Origin: Shinella zoogloeoides | Lineage (GTDB): Bacteria > Pseudomonadota > Alphaproteobacteria > Rhizobiales > Rhizobiaceae | DNA length: 64,000 nucleotides | Reading direction: 5' to 3' | NCBI RefSeq assembly: GCF_020883495.1 | Contig: NZ_CP086611.1 | Coordinates: 62,001 to 126,000, forward strand | Part shown: in pieces, positions 55,966-64,000 of the stretch | How positions within the stretch are numbered: the first letter of the stretch is position 1 | How the letters are laid out: each line of letters opens with the position of its first letter | The notes under the pieces: generated by a model | Told to the model about the DNA's origin: nothing | Databases searched by the model: none | The model's input: only the letters and a program-made list of their open reading frames with translations | Program-made: the position numbers and the translations under genes

Positions 55966-56829
55966 TCAGGTCCTTTCCATCTTCAGCCAGCGCGCGCAGG
56001 CGATATAGGCGAGCGTCACCACCGCCATCAGCACCAGCGAAAGCGCCGCCGCCATCGGGAAATCCGCCCGCCGGCCGAGTTGCAGCATGATGACCTGCGG
56101 CAGCACCAGCTCGTTGTTGCCGCCGAGAATCTGCGGCGTGATGTAGTCGCCGATGCACAGCACGAAGGTCAGGAACGCGCCGACCATGATGCCCGGCAGC
56201 GTCAGCGGCAGCACGACATGCCAGAAGGTCTGGAAGGCGTTCGCCCCGAGGTCCGCCGCCGCGCGGCGATAATTCGGCGAAAGCTGGATGAGGTTGGCGT
56301 AGATCGTCAGCGTCAGCAGCATGACGAAGAAATGCACGAAGCCGATCACCGTGCCGGTGCGATTGGCCGAAAGCTCCAGCGGTTCGGCGATGATGCCGAT
56401 GGAGAGTAGCGTCTGGTTGACGACGCCGCCCTTGGAGAGCACCAGCAGCCAGGAATAGGAGCGCACCACATAGGAGGTCCAGAACGGCAGGATCGCCATG
56501 ACGAGGGCGAAGCGCTGCCATTTCTTCGGCACCCGCTCGGCGATGATCCAGGCAAGCGGATAGGCGAGTAGCACGGAAATGACGGTGACGGTCGCGGTGA
56601 TTTCCAGCGAGACCACCAGCCCCTTGAAGAAATGCGCCTTCTGGAAGAAGGCGACATAGTTGTCGAGCGTCCAGGTCGCGACGATCTCGCGCCCCTGCCG
56701 CGTCCAGAAGCTGATCGCCACCATGTAGGCGAAGGGCACGAGGAAGAACAGCGCGGTCCAGAGCAGCCCCGGCAGGGCAAAGGCCCATGCCTTGCGGCGC
56801 TCCGCGCGTTCGAGGGCTGTGGCGGTCAT
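55966..56829 (-). CDS. ABC transporter permease, polyamine type (PotB-like)
   Basis: Permease of 287 residues, starting MTATALERAERRKAWAFALP. Six helices; the EAA loop YRRAAADLGANAFQTFWHVV and LPFWTSYVVRSYSWLLVLS are PotB-like. The open frame upstream runs through the RIME-like repeat and is not coding. It is separated from the binding-protein gene by 224 bases holding that repeat. Confidence 0.92.
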   Translation of the reverse strand: MTATALERAERRKAWAFALPGLLWTALFFLVPFAYMVAISFWTRQGREIVATWTLDNYVAFFQKAHFFKGLVVSLEITATVTVISVLLAYPLAWIIAERVPKKWQRFALVMAILPFWTSYVVRSYSWLLVLSKGGVVNQTLLSIGIIAEPLELSANRTGTVIGFVHFFVMLLTLTIYANLIQLSPNYRRAAADLGANAFQTFWHVVLPLTLPGIMVGAFLTFVLCIGDYITPQILGGNNELVLPQVIMLQLGRRADFPMAAALSLVLMAVVTLAYIACARWLKMERT

Positions 56830-56874
56830 GGGGTGGGTCTCCGTTCGCGCTTTACGGACGCGCCCTACGGCTTC

Positions 56875-57009
56875 GCCCTTCATCCGCCCGCCGGCATATT
56901 CTTCCCGCAGGCGGGGAAAAGGTATATGCCGCACCGTATCCCACCCTGTCACAGTTCACAGGGCAAGTCCCCTCTCCCCGCTTGCGGGGAGAGGGGTAGG
57001 GTGAGGGGC
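56875..57009 (-). repeat. RIME1-like intergenic mosaic repeat, copy 2
   Basis: Reverse-orientation copy of the element at 35487-35625, about 135 bp. The CCCTCTCCCCGC/GCGGGGAGAGGG arm is almost identical; the other arm (TTCCCGC/GCGGGGAA) has diverged. It sits inside the operon between the binding-protein and permease genes, so it is transcribed. Confidence 0.85.
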
Positions 57010-57053
57010 AACCTTGTGAAGCAATCTGCGTGCGTGGCGGTATGCTTCGTGCC

Positions 57054-58130
57054 TTACTGCTGCAGCATCTCCGTCCAGATATCCTGCATCGCCGCATCCA
57101 TGTCGGCATCCGCCACCGGATAGAGCTGCGAATTCTTCAGGTATTCCGGCTGCTTGTCCCAACGCAGCGCCGTCTTCTGCTGGTCGGTGAGGTGCTCGCC
57201 GGCCTTGGCGTTCGCCGGCATGGCCCAGTAGCAGGAGGAGGTCGCAAGCCGTGCCTGCCCCTCGGGGCTGACGATATACTGCACGAATTTCAGCGCCAGA
57301 TCCTGCTTTTCGGAATTCTTGAACACGCCGATGGACTGCGCCCAGCGCAGCGCGCCCTGCTTGGGGATCGTCCAGTCGAGATTCGGCTTTTCCGCCGAAA
57401 GCCCGGCCGTCAGCCACTCGCCGCCGCCGGCGACGATGTCGACTTCGCCGGTCGCCAGCGCCGTCTGCGAGGCGACGACGTCGCTCACCTGGCGGGAGAC
57501 TTTCTTCATCTCGAAGAGCTTTTCCTTGATCGCCGGCAGGTCGTCCTGCGTGAGGTCGGCCGTCTTCTTGCCGATGGCGACGCCCGTCAGGCCGACCATG
57601 GGAAGATAGTAGTCATAGAGCGCGATACGGCCCTTGTACTTGTCCGACCACATCACCGTGAGGTCTTCCATGTCGGCCGGGTCGACCTTCGTCTTGTCGT
57701 AGGAGATCGTGTTGTAGCCGAACTTTTCCGTGACGGCGTAGACCTTGCCGTCGCGGGTCGTCGTCTCGTCCATGCGCACTTCGGGGAAGAGGTCGCCGAG
57801 CGGCAGCTTGTCGGCCGGCATTTCGCCGAGAATGTCCATGTCGATGGCGCGCGGCACGTCGACGGCGTCGATGACCAGCACGTCCCAGTCGCCCGGACGG
57901 GACTGCTCGATGATCGAGATCGCCGCGCCCGTGCCCTCGTATTCCTTGAGGTTCACCTTGACGTTGTTGGCCTTCTCGAACGGCTCGACCAGCGCCGGGT
58001 CGGTGTGGTCGCACCAGACGAGGGCGTTCAGCTCGTCCTGCGCCATCGCCCCGGCGGGTACAAGGGTGGCGGCTGCTGCGGTGGCAAGAAGCATGCGGCG
58101 GGCGAAGCCGCCGGAAACGGTTTTCGTCAT
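57054..58130 (-). CDS. ABC transporter substrate-binding protein, polyamine type (PotD-like)
   Basis: Periplasmic binding protein of 358 residues. The signal peptide runs to about residue 31 (MLLATAAAATLVPAGAMAQ). PotD-like features: NALVWCDHTDPALVEPFEKA, VKVNLKEYEGTGAAISIIEQ, and AVTEKFGYNTISYDKTKVDP. GAGGGAAAG precedes the ATG. First gene of the minus-strand operon, divergent from a TetR regulator. Acidic residues that bind the polyamine amino groups cannot be assigned confidently by eye. Confidence 0.92.
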   Translation of the reverse strand: MTKTVSGGFARRMLLATAAAATLVPAGAMAQDELNALVWCDHTDPALVEPFEKANNVKVNLKEYEGTGAAISIIEQSRPGDWDVLVIDAVDVPRAIDMDILGEMPADKLPLGDLFPEVRMDETTTRDGKVYAVTEKFGYNTISYDKTKVDPADMEDLTVMWSDKYKGRIALYDYYLPMVGLTGVAIGKKTADLTQDDLPAIKEKLFEMKKVSRQVSDVVASQTALATGEVDIVAGGGEWLTAGLSAEKPNLDWTIPKQGALRWAQSIGVFKNSEKQDLALKFVQYIVSPEGQARLATSSCYWAMPANAKAGEHLTDQQKTALRWDKQPEYLKNSQLYPVADADMDAAMQDIWTEMLQQ

Positions 58131-58197
58131 CGTCTTTCCCTCTGGCTGAAGGCGCGTGGCCTTGCTTGTGACGCTCGTTGCGGCGTCTTGAGAAAAA

Positions 58198-58227
58198 GAT
58201 TGAACGAGTTCATTTTTTAAGTCAATC
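58198..58227. promoter_or_regulatory. Candidate TetR operator
   Basis: TGAAC-GA-GTTCA (58201-58212) is a perfect 12-bp palindrome, and GATTGA (58198-58203) with TCAATC (58222-58227) forms a wider one. They lie in the A/T-rich divergent region between the PotD-like gene and the TetR gene. Confidence 0.6.
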
Positions 58228-58258
58228 TCATTTTTGAAGAGATTCAGCGGAGGTTCCC

Positions 58259-58885
58259 ATGGCCGGATTGCGGGCGAAACAGAAGGCGGACAAGACGCGT
58301 CGTATCCTCGATTCCGCGGCCACCCTGTTCCGCGAGCAGGGTTATGACAGCGCCCGCATCGAGGACATTGCGGAGATGGCCGAGGTCTCCGTCGGCACAC
58401 TCTACAACTATTACCAGAACAAAGGCGATATCCTCGTCGCCACCGTGGCGATGGAGGTGATGGAGGTGCTGGAGGGCGGCGCGCGCATCGTTGCAAGCCC
58501 CCCGCTCAATGTCGCCGAGGCGTTGCAGACGCTGATCGAGCAATATTACGACCATTCCCTCGTCTATCTCTCCAAGGAGATGTGGCGCACGGCGATGGCG
58601 ATCTCCATCCAGCAGCCCGAAACCCCGCTTTCCCGCCGCTACACCGAGCTGGACGGCCAGCTTTGCGCCCAGGTCGTGCGGCTTGTGGAGACCCTGCAGG
58701 CGCGCGGCGTCGTTCATGCGGGCGTGGACGCCAGGGCCATGGGCGAGGTCTTCTTCAACAACCTCAACATGATGTTCATCGAGTTCTGCAAGGTGGACGC
58801 CATGTCGATCGAGGAACTGAAGGCGCGCGTCGAGGCCCAGCACGCGCCGATTGCCGCCCTTATCAGCTCCGTCAAGATCGTCTGA
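58259..58885 (+). CDS. TetR-family regulator of the polyamine-type operon
   Basis: Regulator of 208 residues with a TetR HTH at about 10-60 (TRRILDSAATLFREQGYDSA, IEDIAEMAEVSVGTLYNYYQ, NKGDILVATVA) and a helical ligand domain. GCGGAGG lies 7 bases before the ATG. Divergent from the importer genes, with palindromes between, so it likely represses them. The ligand is unknown. Confidence 0.92.
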   Translation: MAGLRAKQKADKTRRILDSAATLFREQGYDSARIEDIAEMAEVSVGTLYNYYQNKGDILVATVAMEVMEVLEGGARIVASPPLNVAEALQTLIEQYYDHSLVYLSKEMWRTAMAISIQQPETPLSRRYTELDGQLCAQVVRLVETLQARGVVHAGVDARAMGEVFFNNLNMMFIEFCKVDAMSIEELKARVEAQHAPIAALISSVKIV

Positions 58886-58899
58886 CCCCGGAAACCCGT

Positions 58900-59292
58900 A
58901 TGACCGACCCGCAAGCCGCCGTCCTTGCCGCCGCCGACGCACTGGTGGCCGCCTTCGCCCGCCACGACCGCGCCGCCTATTTCGCCGCCTTCGCCCCGCA
59001 GGCGACCTTCCTCTTCTACAATCTCGACCGCCCCCTCGACGGCCGCGCCGCCTATGAGGACGAATGGGCGCTCTGGGAGGAACGCGACGGTTTTCGCATC
59101 CACGCCTGCCGCTCGACGGACCGCCACGTCCAGCTTCTCGGCGAGGTCGCCATCTTCACCCACGCCGTCGAGACGGAGCTTTCGATAGGTGGCGAAAGGC
59201 TGACGAACCACGAACGCGAAACCATCGTCTTCGCCCGCGATCCCGCCGGCCGCTGGCTCGCCGTGCACGAGCACCTTTCGGCGGCGGCATAG
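58900..59292 (+). CDS. SnoaL-like / NTF2-fold protein
   Basis: Protein of 130 residues with an NTF2-like fold: a helical start (QAAVLAAADALVAAFARHDR), AAYFAAFAPQATFLFYNLDR, and strands ending RWLAVHEHLSAA. Members are small hydrolases or isomerases, often on amine or aromatic routes; no catalytic residue is clear. It lies 14 bases after the TetR gene and may form an operon with it. Confidence 0.78.
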   Translation: MTDPQAAVLAAADALVAAFARHDRAAYFAAFAPQATFLFYNLDRPLDGRAAYEDEWALWEERDGFRIHACRSTDRHVQLLGEVAIFTHAVETELSIGGERLTNHERETIVFARDPAGRWLAVHEHLSAAA

Positions 59293-59311
59293 TACATACG
59301 AAAGTGTGTAC
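59292..59311 (+). promoter_or_regulatory. Inverted repeat before the second VapBC pair
   Basis: GTACATAC, GAAA, GTGTGTAC: 8-bp arms with one mismatch, 44 bases before the antitoxin ATG. AbrB-type antitoxins bind such repeats to autoregulate, so this is a likely operator. Confidence 0.6.
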
Positions 59312-59354
59312 GTCACGTCGTTTCTGTGCTATGCCTCCATAGAAGGAGAACGCC

Positions 59355-59591
59355 ATGCACAAGACCCGTGTCTTTCGAAACGGCAATTCCCAGGCGGTCC
59401 GTATCCCGTCGGACCTCGCTTACGACAACACCGATGTCGAGATGGAAATCGAGCGCGTCGGCGATGAATTGCGCATCCGCCCGGCAAGGCGTTCGCTTGC
59501 CGGGGTTCTCGACCGCTTCGCGCGTTTCTCGCCGGATTTCATGGCCGAGGGGCGCGGTGAGCAGGGGCAGGCGGAGCGGGATACGCTGTAA
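59355..59591 (+). CDS. vapB: VapB-type antitoxin, AbrB fold
   Basis: Antitoxin of 78 residues with a SpoVT-AbrB DNA-binding start (KTRVFRNGNSQAVRIPSDLA) and an acidic tail. It is of the VagC type and is unrelated in fold to the antitoxin at 44781. AGAAGGAGAA lies before the ATG. The stop overlaps the toxin ATG by one base. Confidence 0.9.
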   Translation: MHKTRVFRNGNSQAVRIPSDLAYDNTDVEMEIERVGDELRIRPARRSLAGVLDRFARFSPDFMAEGRGEQGQAERDTL

Positions 59592-59992
59592 TGCCGCGCT
59601 ACATGCTCGACACGAACATGTGCATCTACCTGATGAAGAACCAGCCGGAAGCGGTGGCGCGCCGCTTTGCGGCATGCCAGGTAGGCGATGTCGTGATGTC
59701 CGCCATTACCTATGCCGAATTGCAATACGGCGTTGCCGTTGCGCGCGATCCGGCGCGGGAAGGCGGCAACCTCAAGGATCTCGTGGAGCTGATCCCCGTC
59801 CTGCCCTTCGACCGGCTCGCGGGGGACGCCTATGGACCGGCGCGTCTGGCGACGCGCGAGCGCAGGTCCGATCATCTCGACAAGCTGATCGCCGCGCACG
59901 CCATCGCGGCCGACGCCGTGCTCGTCACCAACAACATTCGCGACTTCACGGCCTATCCCGATCTCCGGCTCGAAAACTGGCTGGACAGCTAA
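59591..59992 (+). CDS. vapC: VapC-type toxin, PIN-domain ribonuclease
   Basis: PIN-domain RNase of 133 residues: Asp in MLDTNMCIYLMKN, Glu in SAITYAELQYGV, and Asp in DKLIAAHAIAADAVLVTNN, all typical of VapC/FitB-like toxins. It ends on the base before the stop codon of cueR, which is convergent. Confidence 0.92.
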   Translation: MPRYMLDTNMCIYLMKNQPEAVARRFAACQVGDVVMSAITYAELQYGVAVARDPAREGGNLKDLVELIPVLPFDRLAGDAYGPARLATRERRSDHLDKLIAAHAIAADAVLVTNNIRDFTAYPDLRLENWLDS

Positions 59993-60403
59993 TTAACAGC
60001 ACTCCTCCTCGCCCTTCCCGCGCGCAAGCTGCTCCAGGATTGGGCAGTCCGGCCGGTCGTCGCCGTGGCAATGGGCGGAGAGGTGTTCCAGCGTGTGTAC
60101 CATCTCCTGCAGAAGCTGCATCTTGGCCTTCATCTCGTCGATATGTGCGCTGGCGATGCGCTTGACGTCGGCGGAGGCGCGGGCGCGGTCCTGCCAGAGG
60201 GTGAGGAGGTCGCGGATCTGGGCGATGGAGAAGCCGAGGTCGCGGGCGCGGCGGATGAAGGAGAGCGTGGAGAGGTCCTTGGGGCCGTAGACGCGGTAAC
60301 CGGAGCCGGTGCGGCCGGCGGCGCGGATGAGGCCGATCTGTTCGTAGTGCCGGATCATCTTGGCGGTGACGCCTGTCGCCTCCGCCGCTTCGCCGATATT
60401 CAT
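59993..60403 (-). CDS. cueR: Copper-responsive MerR-family activator
   Basis: Activator of 136 residues. HTH at the start ([20 protein letters not shown]), dimerisation helix, and the metal loop with Cys residues eight positions apart in CHGDDRPDC, as in CueR for Cu(I). The C-terminus ends EEECC. It overlaps the copA stop by 4 bases and so is transcribed with it, activating its own operon. Confidence 0.95.
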   Translation of the reverse strand: MNIGEAAEATGVTAKMIRHYEQIGLIRAAGRTGSGYRVYGPKDLSTLSFIRRARDLGFSIAQIRDLLTLWQDRARASADVKRIASAHIDEMKAKMQLLQEMVHTLEHLSAHCHGDDRPDCPILEQLARGKGEEECC

Positions 60404-62862
60404 GCCGTTGCTCCCGTAAAGCGTTTCAGCCGCAGCGCGTTGGTAACCACGAAGACGCTGGAGAGCGCCATGGCGCCCGCCGCCAGCGCCGGCGAAAGCT
60501 GGATGCCGAAGGCCGGGTAGAAGAGGCCGGCGGCAAGCGGAATGAGCGCGACATTGTAGCCGAAGGCCCAGAAGAGATTCTGGCGGATGTTGCGCATCGT
60601 CGCCCGCGACAGGGCGATGCCGGTGGCGACGCCCCGCATGTCGCCGGCCATCAGCACCACGTCGGCGCTTTCGATGGCGACGTCCGTGCCGGTGCCGATG
60701 GCGATGCCCGTATCGGCGGCGGCGAGCGCCGGTGCATCGTTGATGCCGTCGCCGACGAAGGCGACCTTTTTCGCGCCGCCCGCCGAAAGGTCGCGCACCG
60801 CCGCGACCTTGCCGTCCGGCAGCACCTCCGCCTTCACTTTGGTGATGCCGAGCTTGGCCGCGACAGCCTCGGCGGTGCGGCGGTTGTCGCCGGTGATCAT
60901 CGCCACCTCGATGCCGAGCGCCTTGAGGCTGGCGACGGCCTCTTTCGTCGTCGGCTTCACGGGATCGGTGACGGCGAAAAGGGCGGCGAGCCTGCCGTCG
61001 ACGGCAGCGTAAAGCGGCGAGGCGCCTTCGGCGGCCAGCCGCTCGGCATCGCCGGCGAAGGGCGCGACATCGAGGCCGCGCGCCTGCATGAAGCCGACCG
61101 AGCCGGCCTCCACCTTGCGGCCTGAAACCTCGGCGAAAATACCCTGTCCCGAAGTGGTGACGAAACTGGAGGCAGCCGGAAGCTCGATGCCCTCGGCCAC
61201 CGCCGCCTCATGGATGGCGATGGCGATCGGGTGCTCGGAATGCACCTCGGCGGCGGCGACCAGCATGAGGACGTCCGCGCGCGAAAAACCTTCCGCCGGC
61301 ACGATTTCCGTCAGCGTCGGATGGCCGAGCGTCAGCGTGCCGGTCTTGTCGACGGCGACGATATCGGTGCCCTCCAGCGTCTGGAGCGCCGTGCCCTGGC
61401 GGAAGAGCACGCCGAGTTCCGCCGCCCGCCCGGTGCCGGTGATGATGGAGGTGGGCGTCGCAAGCCCCATGGCGCAGGGGCAGGCGATGATGAGCACGGC
61501 GACGGCATTGACCAGCGCATGGGCGAGAACCGGGCTCGGCCCCAGCGCCAGCCAGAGGCCGAAGGTCAGAAGCGCGACGGCGATGACCGCCGGCACGAAC
61601 CATTGCGTCACGCGGTCGACCAGCGCCTGGATCGGCAGCTTGGCCGCCTGCGCGTCTTCCACCATGCGGATGATCTGCGAAAGCACCGTATCGGCCCCGA
61701 CGCGGGTGGCGCGGAAGGTGAGGGAGCCGGTCGTGTTGACCGTGCCGCCTGTCACCCGGTCGCCCGTCTGGCGCGCGACGGGCATCGGCTCGCCGGTGAT
61801 CATGGATTCGTCGACATAGGAGCTGCCGTCCGTCACCTCGCCGTCGACCGGGACTTTCTCGCCTGGCCGCACCAGCACGATATCGCCGGGCACGACGCTT
61901 TCCAACGGCACGTCCTCGGCCTTGCCGTCGCGCAGCACGCGGGCCGATTTCGCCCGCAGGCCGGCAAGATGGCGGATCGCCTCGCCGGTGCGCCCCTTGG
62001 CGCGCGCCTCCAGATAGCGCCCGGCGAGGATGAGCGTCACGATGACGGCGGCTGCCTCGAAATAGACATTGGCCGTGCCGCCCGGCAGCAGGCCGGGCGC
62101 GAAGGTCGCGACGGTGGAAAAGCTCCAGGCGGCGAAGGTGCCGATGACGACGAGCGAATTCATGTCCGGCGCAAGGCGCCGCAGGCTCGGAATGCCCTTG
62201 CGGAAGAAGCGCAGCCCTGGGCCGAGAAGCACAAGCGTCGCCAGCACGAACTGGATCACCCGGCTCGTCTGCATGCCGAGCGTTTCATGGATGGTATGGC
62301 CGAAGGAGGGGAAGGCGTGCGCGCCCATCTCCATGACGAAGAGCGGAGCGGTGAGGACGGCGGCGATCACGAGATCGCGCCGCAGGGTCTTCGCCTCGGC
62401 GGCCCGCCGGTCTTCCTCGGGGGCGGCGGCCGTCTCGCGAATGGCCCTGTATCCCGTCTTCTCGATGGCGGCGGCCAGATCCTCGAAGGAAGCCGTCCCC
62501 TTGAGAAGACGCACGCGGGCGCGCTCCTGCGCCAGATTGGCCGTGGCCTCCAGCACGCCGGGCACGGCCTTCAGCGCCTTTTCGACGCGGCCGATGCAGG
62601 AGGCGCAGGTCATGCCCTCGACGGGAAATTCCAGCACTTCCTCGGCGACGCCGTAGCCCGCCTTGCGCACCGCCTCGGCGACCGCCGCCGCATCGGGTGC
62701 GCCGGCAAAGGTCACGTCGGCCTTTTCCGTCGCGAGGTTGACGGCGGCGCCGGCAACGCCCGGCACCTTTTCGATGGCCTTCTCCACCCGGCGCACGCAG
62801 GAGGCGCAGGTCATGTCGGAGATGGAAAGCTTGATGGTTCGCTGGTCGTTTGCGGTGAGCAT
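60400..62862 (-). CDS. copA: Copper-exporting P-type ATPase
   Basis: P1B-type ATPase of 820 residues. Two N-terminal copper-binding domains carry MTCASC (about residues 18 and 84). Further motifs: TGEPMPV in the actuator, CPC in [12 protein letters not shown] (membrane copper site), DKTGTLTLG and [16 protein letters not shown]. It exports Cu(I) from the cytoplasm. A CueR-type promoter lies upstream at 62897-62917, and cueR follows downstream. Confidence 0.97.
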   Translation of the reverse strand: MLTANDQRTIKLSISDMTCASCVRRVEKAIEKVPGVAGAAVNLATEKADVTFAGAPDAAAVAEAVRKAGYGVAEEVLEFPVEGMTCASCIGRVEKALKAVPGVLEATANLAQERARVRLLKGTASFEDLAAAIEKTGYRAIRETAAAPEEDRRAAEAKTLRRDLVIAAVLTAPLFVMEMGAHAFPSFGHTIHETLGMQTSRVIQFVLATLVLLGPGLRFFRKGIPSLRRLAPDMNSLVVIGTFAAWSFSTVATFAPGLLPGGTANVYFEAAAVIVTLILAGRYLEARAKGRTGEAIRHLAGLRAKSARVLRDGKAEDVPLESVVPGDIVLVRPGEKVPVDGEVTDGSSYVDESMITGEPMPVARQTGDRVTGGTVNTTGSLTFRATRVGADTVLSQIIRMVEDAQAAKLPIQALVDRVTQWFVPAVIAVALLTFGLWLALGPSPVLAHALVNAVAVLIIACPCAMGLATPTSIITGTGRAAELGVLFRQGTALQTLEGTDIVAVDKTGTLTLGHPTLTEIVPAEGFSRADVLMLVAAAEVHSEHPIAIAIHEAAVAEGIELPAASSFVTTSGQGIFAEVSGRKVEAGSVGFMQARGLDVAPFAGDAERLAAEGASPLYAAVDGRLAALFAVTDPVKPTTKEAVASLKALGIEVAMITGDNRRTAEAVAAKLGITKVKAEVLPDGKVAAVRDLSAGGAKKVAFVGDGINDAPALAAADTGIAIGTGTDVAIESADVVLMAGDMRGVATGIALSRATMRNIRQNLFWAFGYNVALIPLAAGLFYPAFGIQLSPALAAGAMALSSVFVVTNALRLKRFTGATA

Positions 62863-62896
62863 GGTGCACCTTTCATCCTGTCAGGATAGATCGTGC

Positions 62897-62920
62897 ACCT
62901 TCCCATCATGTCAAGGTCAA
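62897..62920 (-). promoter_or_regulatory. CueR-type promoter of copA
   Basis: Read on minus: -35 TTGACC, then a long 19-base spacer holding the dyad ACCTTGACATG...GGGAAGGT, then CACGAT as -10. The elongated spacer with ACCTT/AAGGT arms is typical of MerR-family promoters. It lies 35 bases before the copA ATG. Confidence 0.75.
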
Positions 62921-62936
62921 GCGTCTTTTCGCCGCG

Positions 62937-63149
62937 TCACGCGTCGGCCGGCGAATAGCCCTCCGCCTCGATGACGGAGGCGACGGCGGCTCGGTCGCCG
63001 GCATTGGCGATGGAGACGCGCTTGGAGGCGAGGTCGATGTCGATCTTGGCGGACGGATAGGACGCGAGGACGGCGTTGGTGATCGTCTTGGCGCAGTGGC
63101 CGCAGGTCATGTCGGAAACGGTGAAGGCGAGGGTGGCGTCGTTGCTCAT
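62937..63149 (-). CDS. copZ: Copper chaperone, heavy-metal-associated domain
   Basis: Soluble copper-binding protein of 70 residues with MTCGHCAKTI, giving the two metal-binding Cys in the HMA fold. It probably passes Cu(I) to CopA. The start MSNDATL has an AGGAG-containing leader. It has its own CueR-type promoter at 63183-63205. Confidence 0.93.
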   Translation of the reverse strand: MSNDATLAFTVSDMTCGHCAKTITNAVLASYPSAKIDIDLASKRVSIANAGDRAAVASVIEAEGYSPADA

Positions 63150-63182
63150 GGGCAGTCTCCTGTTATGTGCCCGCATGCTGAA

Positions 63183-63205
63183 GCCTTCCCCCATGGCAAG
63201 GTCAA
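63183..63205 (-). promoter_or_regulatory. CueR-type promoter of copZ
   Basis: On minus: -35 TTGACC, a 19-base spacer with ACCTTGCCATG and GGGAAGGC, then CAGCAT as -10. It matches the copA promoter in layout, so CueR should drive both. Confidence 0.72.
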
Positions 63206-63209
63206 GAGC

Positions 63210-63677
63210 CTATCCGAGAAGACGTCGCAGAAGGGTGAGGAACTGGTCGCGGGCGCGCGTGCCGCCCAGCCGCTCCAGACAGTCCGCCTCGAAATCCGCC
63301 TCGGCGCGCCGGGCGTCGGCCAGCAGGCTTTCCCCGTCCGGGGTCAGGTGGATGGCATGGGAGCGGCGGTCGTTCGGGGCGCTGCGTCGTTCCGTCAGGC
63401 ACCGGCTTTCCAGCTCGTTCATCAGCACCACGAAATTCGCCCGCTGGATGCCGAGCGCCGCCGCAATCTCCGATTGCTTCCGCCCGGGATTCTGCGCGAT
63501 GAGGGACAGGACGCTGAACTCGGCGGGGCGCAGGCTCAGTCTGGAAAAGTGCAGCAGGAAACGGTTCGTGAACTGGCCGTGCGCCCGCCGGAGCTGGTGC
63601 GTCACGCTTTGGGCGACGGCGGAGGTGTCGAGCGCGTCGTCGGGCGCTGGTTCGTAAGTTTCACTTATCTTTTCCAA
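63210..63677 (-). CDS. MarR-family transcriptional regulator
   Basis: Regulator of about 155 residues: winged helix with RPAEFSVLSLIAQNPGRKQS, EIAAALGIQRANFVVLMNEL and wing SAPNDRRSHAIHLTPDGE. The start is uncertain: TTG at 63677 (LEKISETYEP) was taken, but a GTG at 63773 would extend it by 32 residues. Upstream of copZ on the same strand yet separated by the CueR promoter, so it is probably unrelated to copper. The target is unknown. Confidence 0.85.
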   Translation of the reverse strand: MEKISETYEPAPDDALDTSAVAQSVTHQLRRAHGQFTNRFLLHFSRLSLRPAEFSVLSLIAQNPGRKQSEIAAALGIQRANFVVLMNELESRCLTERRSAPNDRRSHAIHLTPDGESLLADARRAEADFEADCLERLGGTRARDQFLTLLRRLLG

Positions 63678-63895
63678 GGCTTGGCGATCCCCGGCCGCGC
63701 CGGGCGGGTCCCGGCATGCGGTCTGGAGTGGACCATAAAGGTACAGATGGCCGGCGCAAGATACGCCTCGCACGATTGCAGGAATTTTCTACGCGCAATC
63801 CATGGATGAGAAATGTTTTTGCCAAAAACCAATTCCGCGCCCACGCCTGACGTTTATTTCAGATCGGCGTCACTCAATCCTTGATGGCAGGTCTC

Positions 63896-64000
63896 TCAAT
63901 CGAGGGCGAATCGCCGGAGGCGGTCCTGCAGCAGGCCGATCGTGTCGACATCGGCATTGGCGAAGGCAAAGCGCAGATAGCCTTCCTGCCGCGCGCCGAA
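63896..64000 (-). CDS. PLP-dependent aminotransferase, C-terminal end (partial)
   Basis: Only the last 34 residues are in the window: GYLRFAFANADVDTIGLLQD followed by RLRRFALD and the stop. The FAFANADVDTI ending is typical of class I/II (aspartate-like) aminotransferases. The rest lies right of the window. The 120 bases between it and the MarR region hold no gene. Confidence 0.7.
   Translation of the reverse strand, partial: FGARQEGYLRFAFANADVDTIGLLQDRLRRFALD

Noticed and set aside
63815..63829. GTTTTT-GCC-AAAAAC repeat after the partial aminotransferase
   Set aside because: A weak A/T stem about 70 bases from the stop codon and not followed by a T-run; neither a clear terminator nor an operator.

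Overview
The window is GC-rich alphaproteobacterial DNA, most likely from the Rhizobiaceae (Rhizobium, Shinella, Agrobacterium or Ensifer type). The evidence is the rhaRSTPQUK/rhaDI rhamnose locus in the arrangement known from Rhizobium leguminosarum, a PutA without a DNA-binding domain beside an Lrp-type regulator, two copies of what looks like the rhizobial intergenic mosaic element RIME1, and minCDE. In several rhizobia minCDE lies on a second large replicon, so this may be a chromid rather than the main chromosome (inference). No rRNA, tRNA, CRISPR array, prophage or insertion sequence was seen.

Layout. 1-2840: end of a cytochrome bo3 quinol oxidase operon (cyoB partial, cyoC, cyoD) with a SURF1 assembly factor. 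2860-10942 (minus): a full Kdp potassium operon, with two microproteins (a 27-residue leader protein and KdpF), then kdpABC and the sensor/regulator pair kdpDE. 11044-21830: rhamnose uptake and catabolism; rhaRSTPQUK on minus diverges from rhaDI on plus across a highly symmetric control region. 21843-28244: an M24 peptidase diverging from a five-gene peptide-type ABC transporter whose first permease gene lacks a normal start codon. 28252-30630: a MocR-type regulator diverging from an EamA exporter. 30681-32831: an inverse-autotransporter-like protein with a beta-helix passenger. 33091-35247: a small unknown gene and minCDE. 35670-40225: putA, a small unknown ORF and the Lrp-type regulator. 40516-44723: tyrosine/homogentisate catabolism (MarR regulator, hmgA, a FAH-family hydrolase, maiA), with a UPF0314 membrane protein inserted. 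44781-45415: a VapBC toxin-antitoxin pair. 45451-49320: GABA catabolism (gabT, gabD) with a divergent MerR-XRE-cupin regulator. 49382-51637: a VOC protein and two EamA transporters. 51912-59292: a polyamine-type ABC transporter operon with a metallo-beta-lactamase-fold hydrolase and an aldehyde dehydrogenase, opposite a TetR regulator and a SnoaL-like protein. 59355-59992: a second VapBC pair. 59993-63149: copper export (cueR, copA, copZ) with two CueR-type promoters. 63210-64000: a MarR regulator and the 3' end of an aminotransferase gene.

Overall this is a catabolic and transport-rich accessory region: sugar, peptide, proline, tyrosine, GABA and probably amine use, each unit with its own adjacent regulator. 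The most unusual items are the ATA position where the dppB-like start should be, the ten-base-pair-phased dyad between rhaR and rhaD, the 27-residue protein ahead of kdpF, the beta-helix inverse autotransporter, the three-domain regulator facing gabT with two 15-bp repeats 33 bp apart, and the metallo-hydrolase/aldehyde dehydrogenase unit linked to a polyamine-type importer. Most of the window matches known families; nothing seen amounts to a wholly new multi-gene system.
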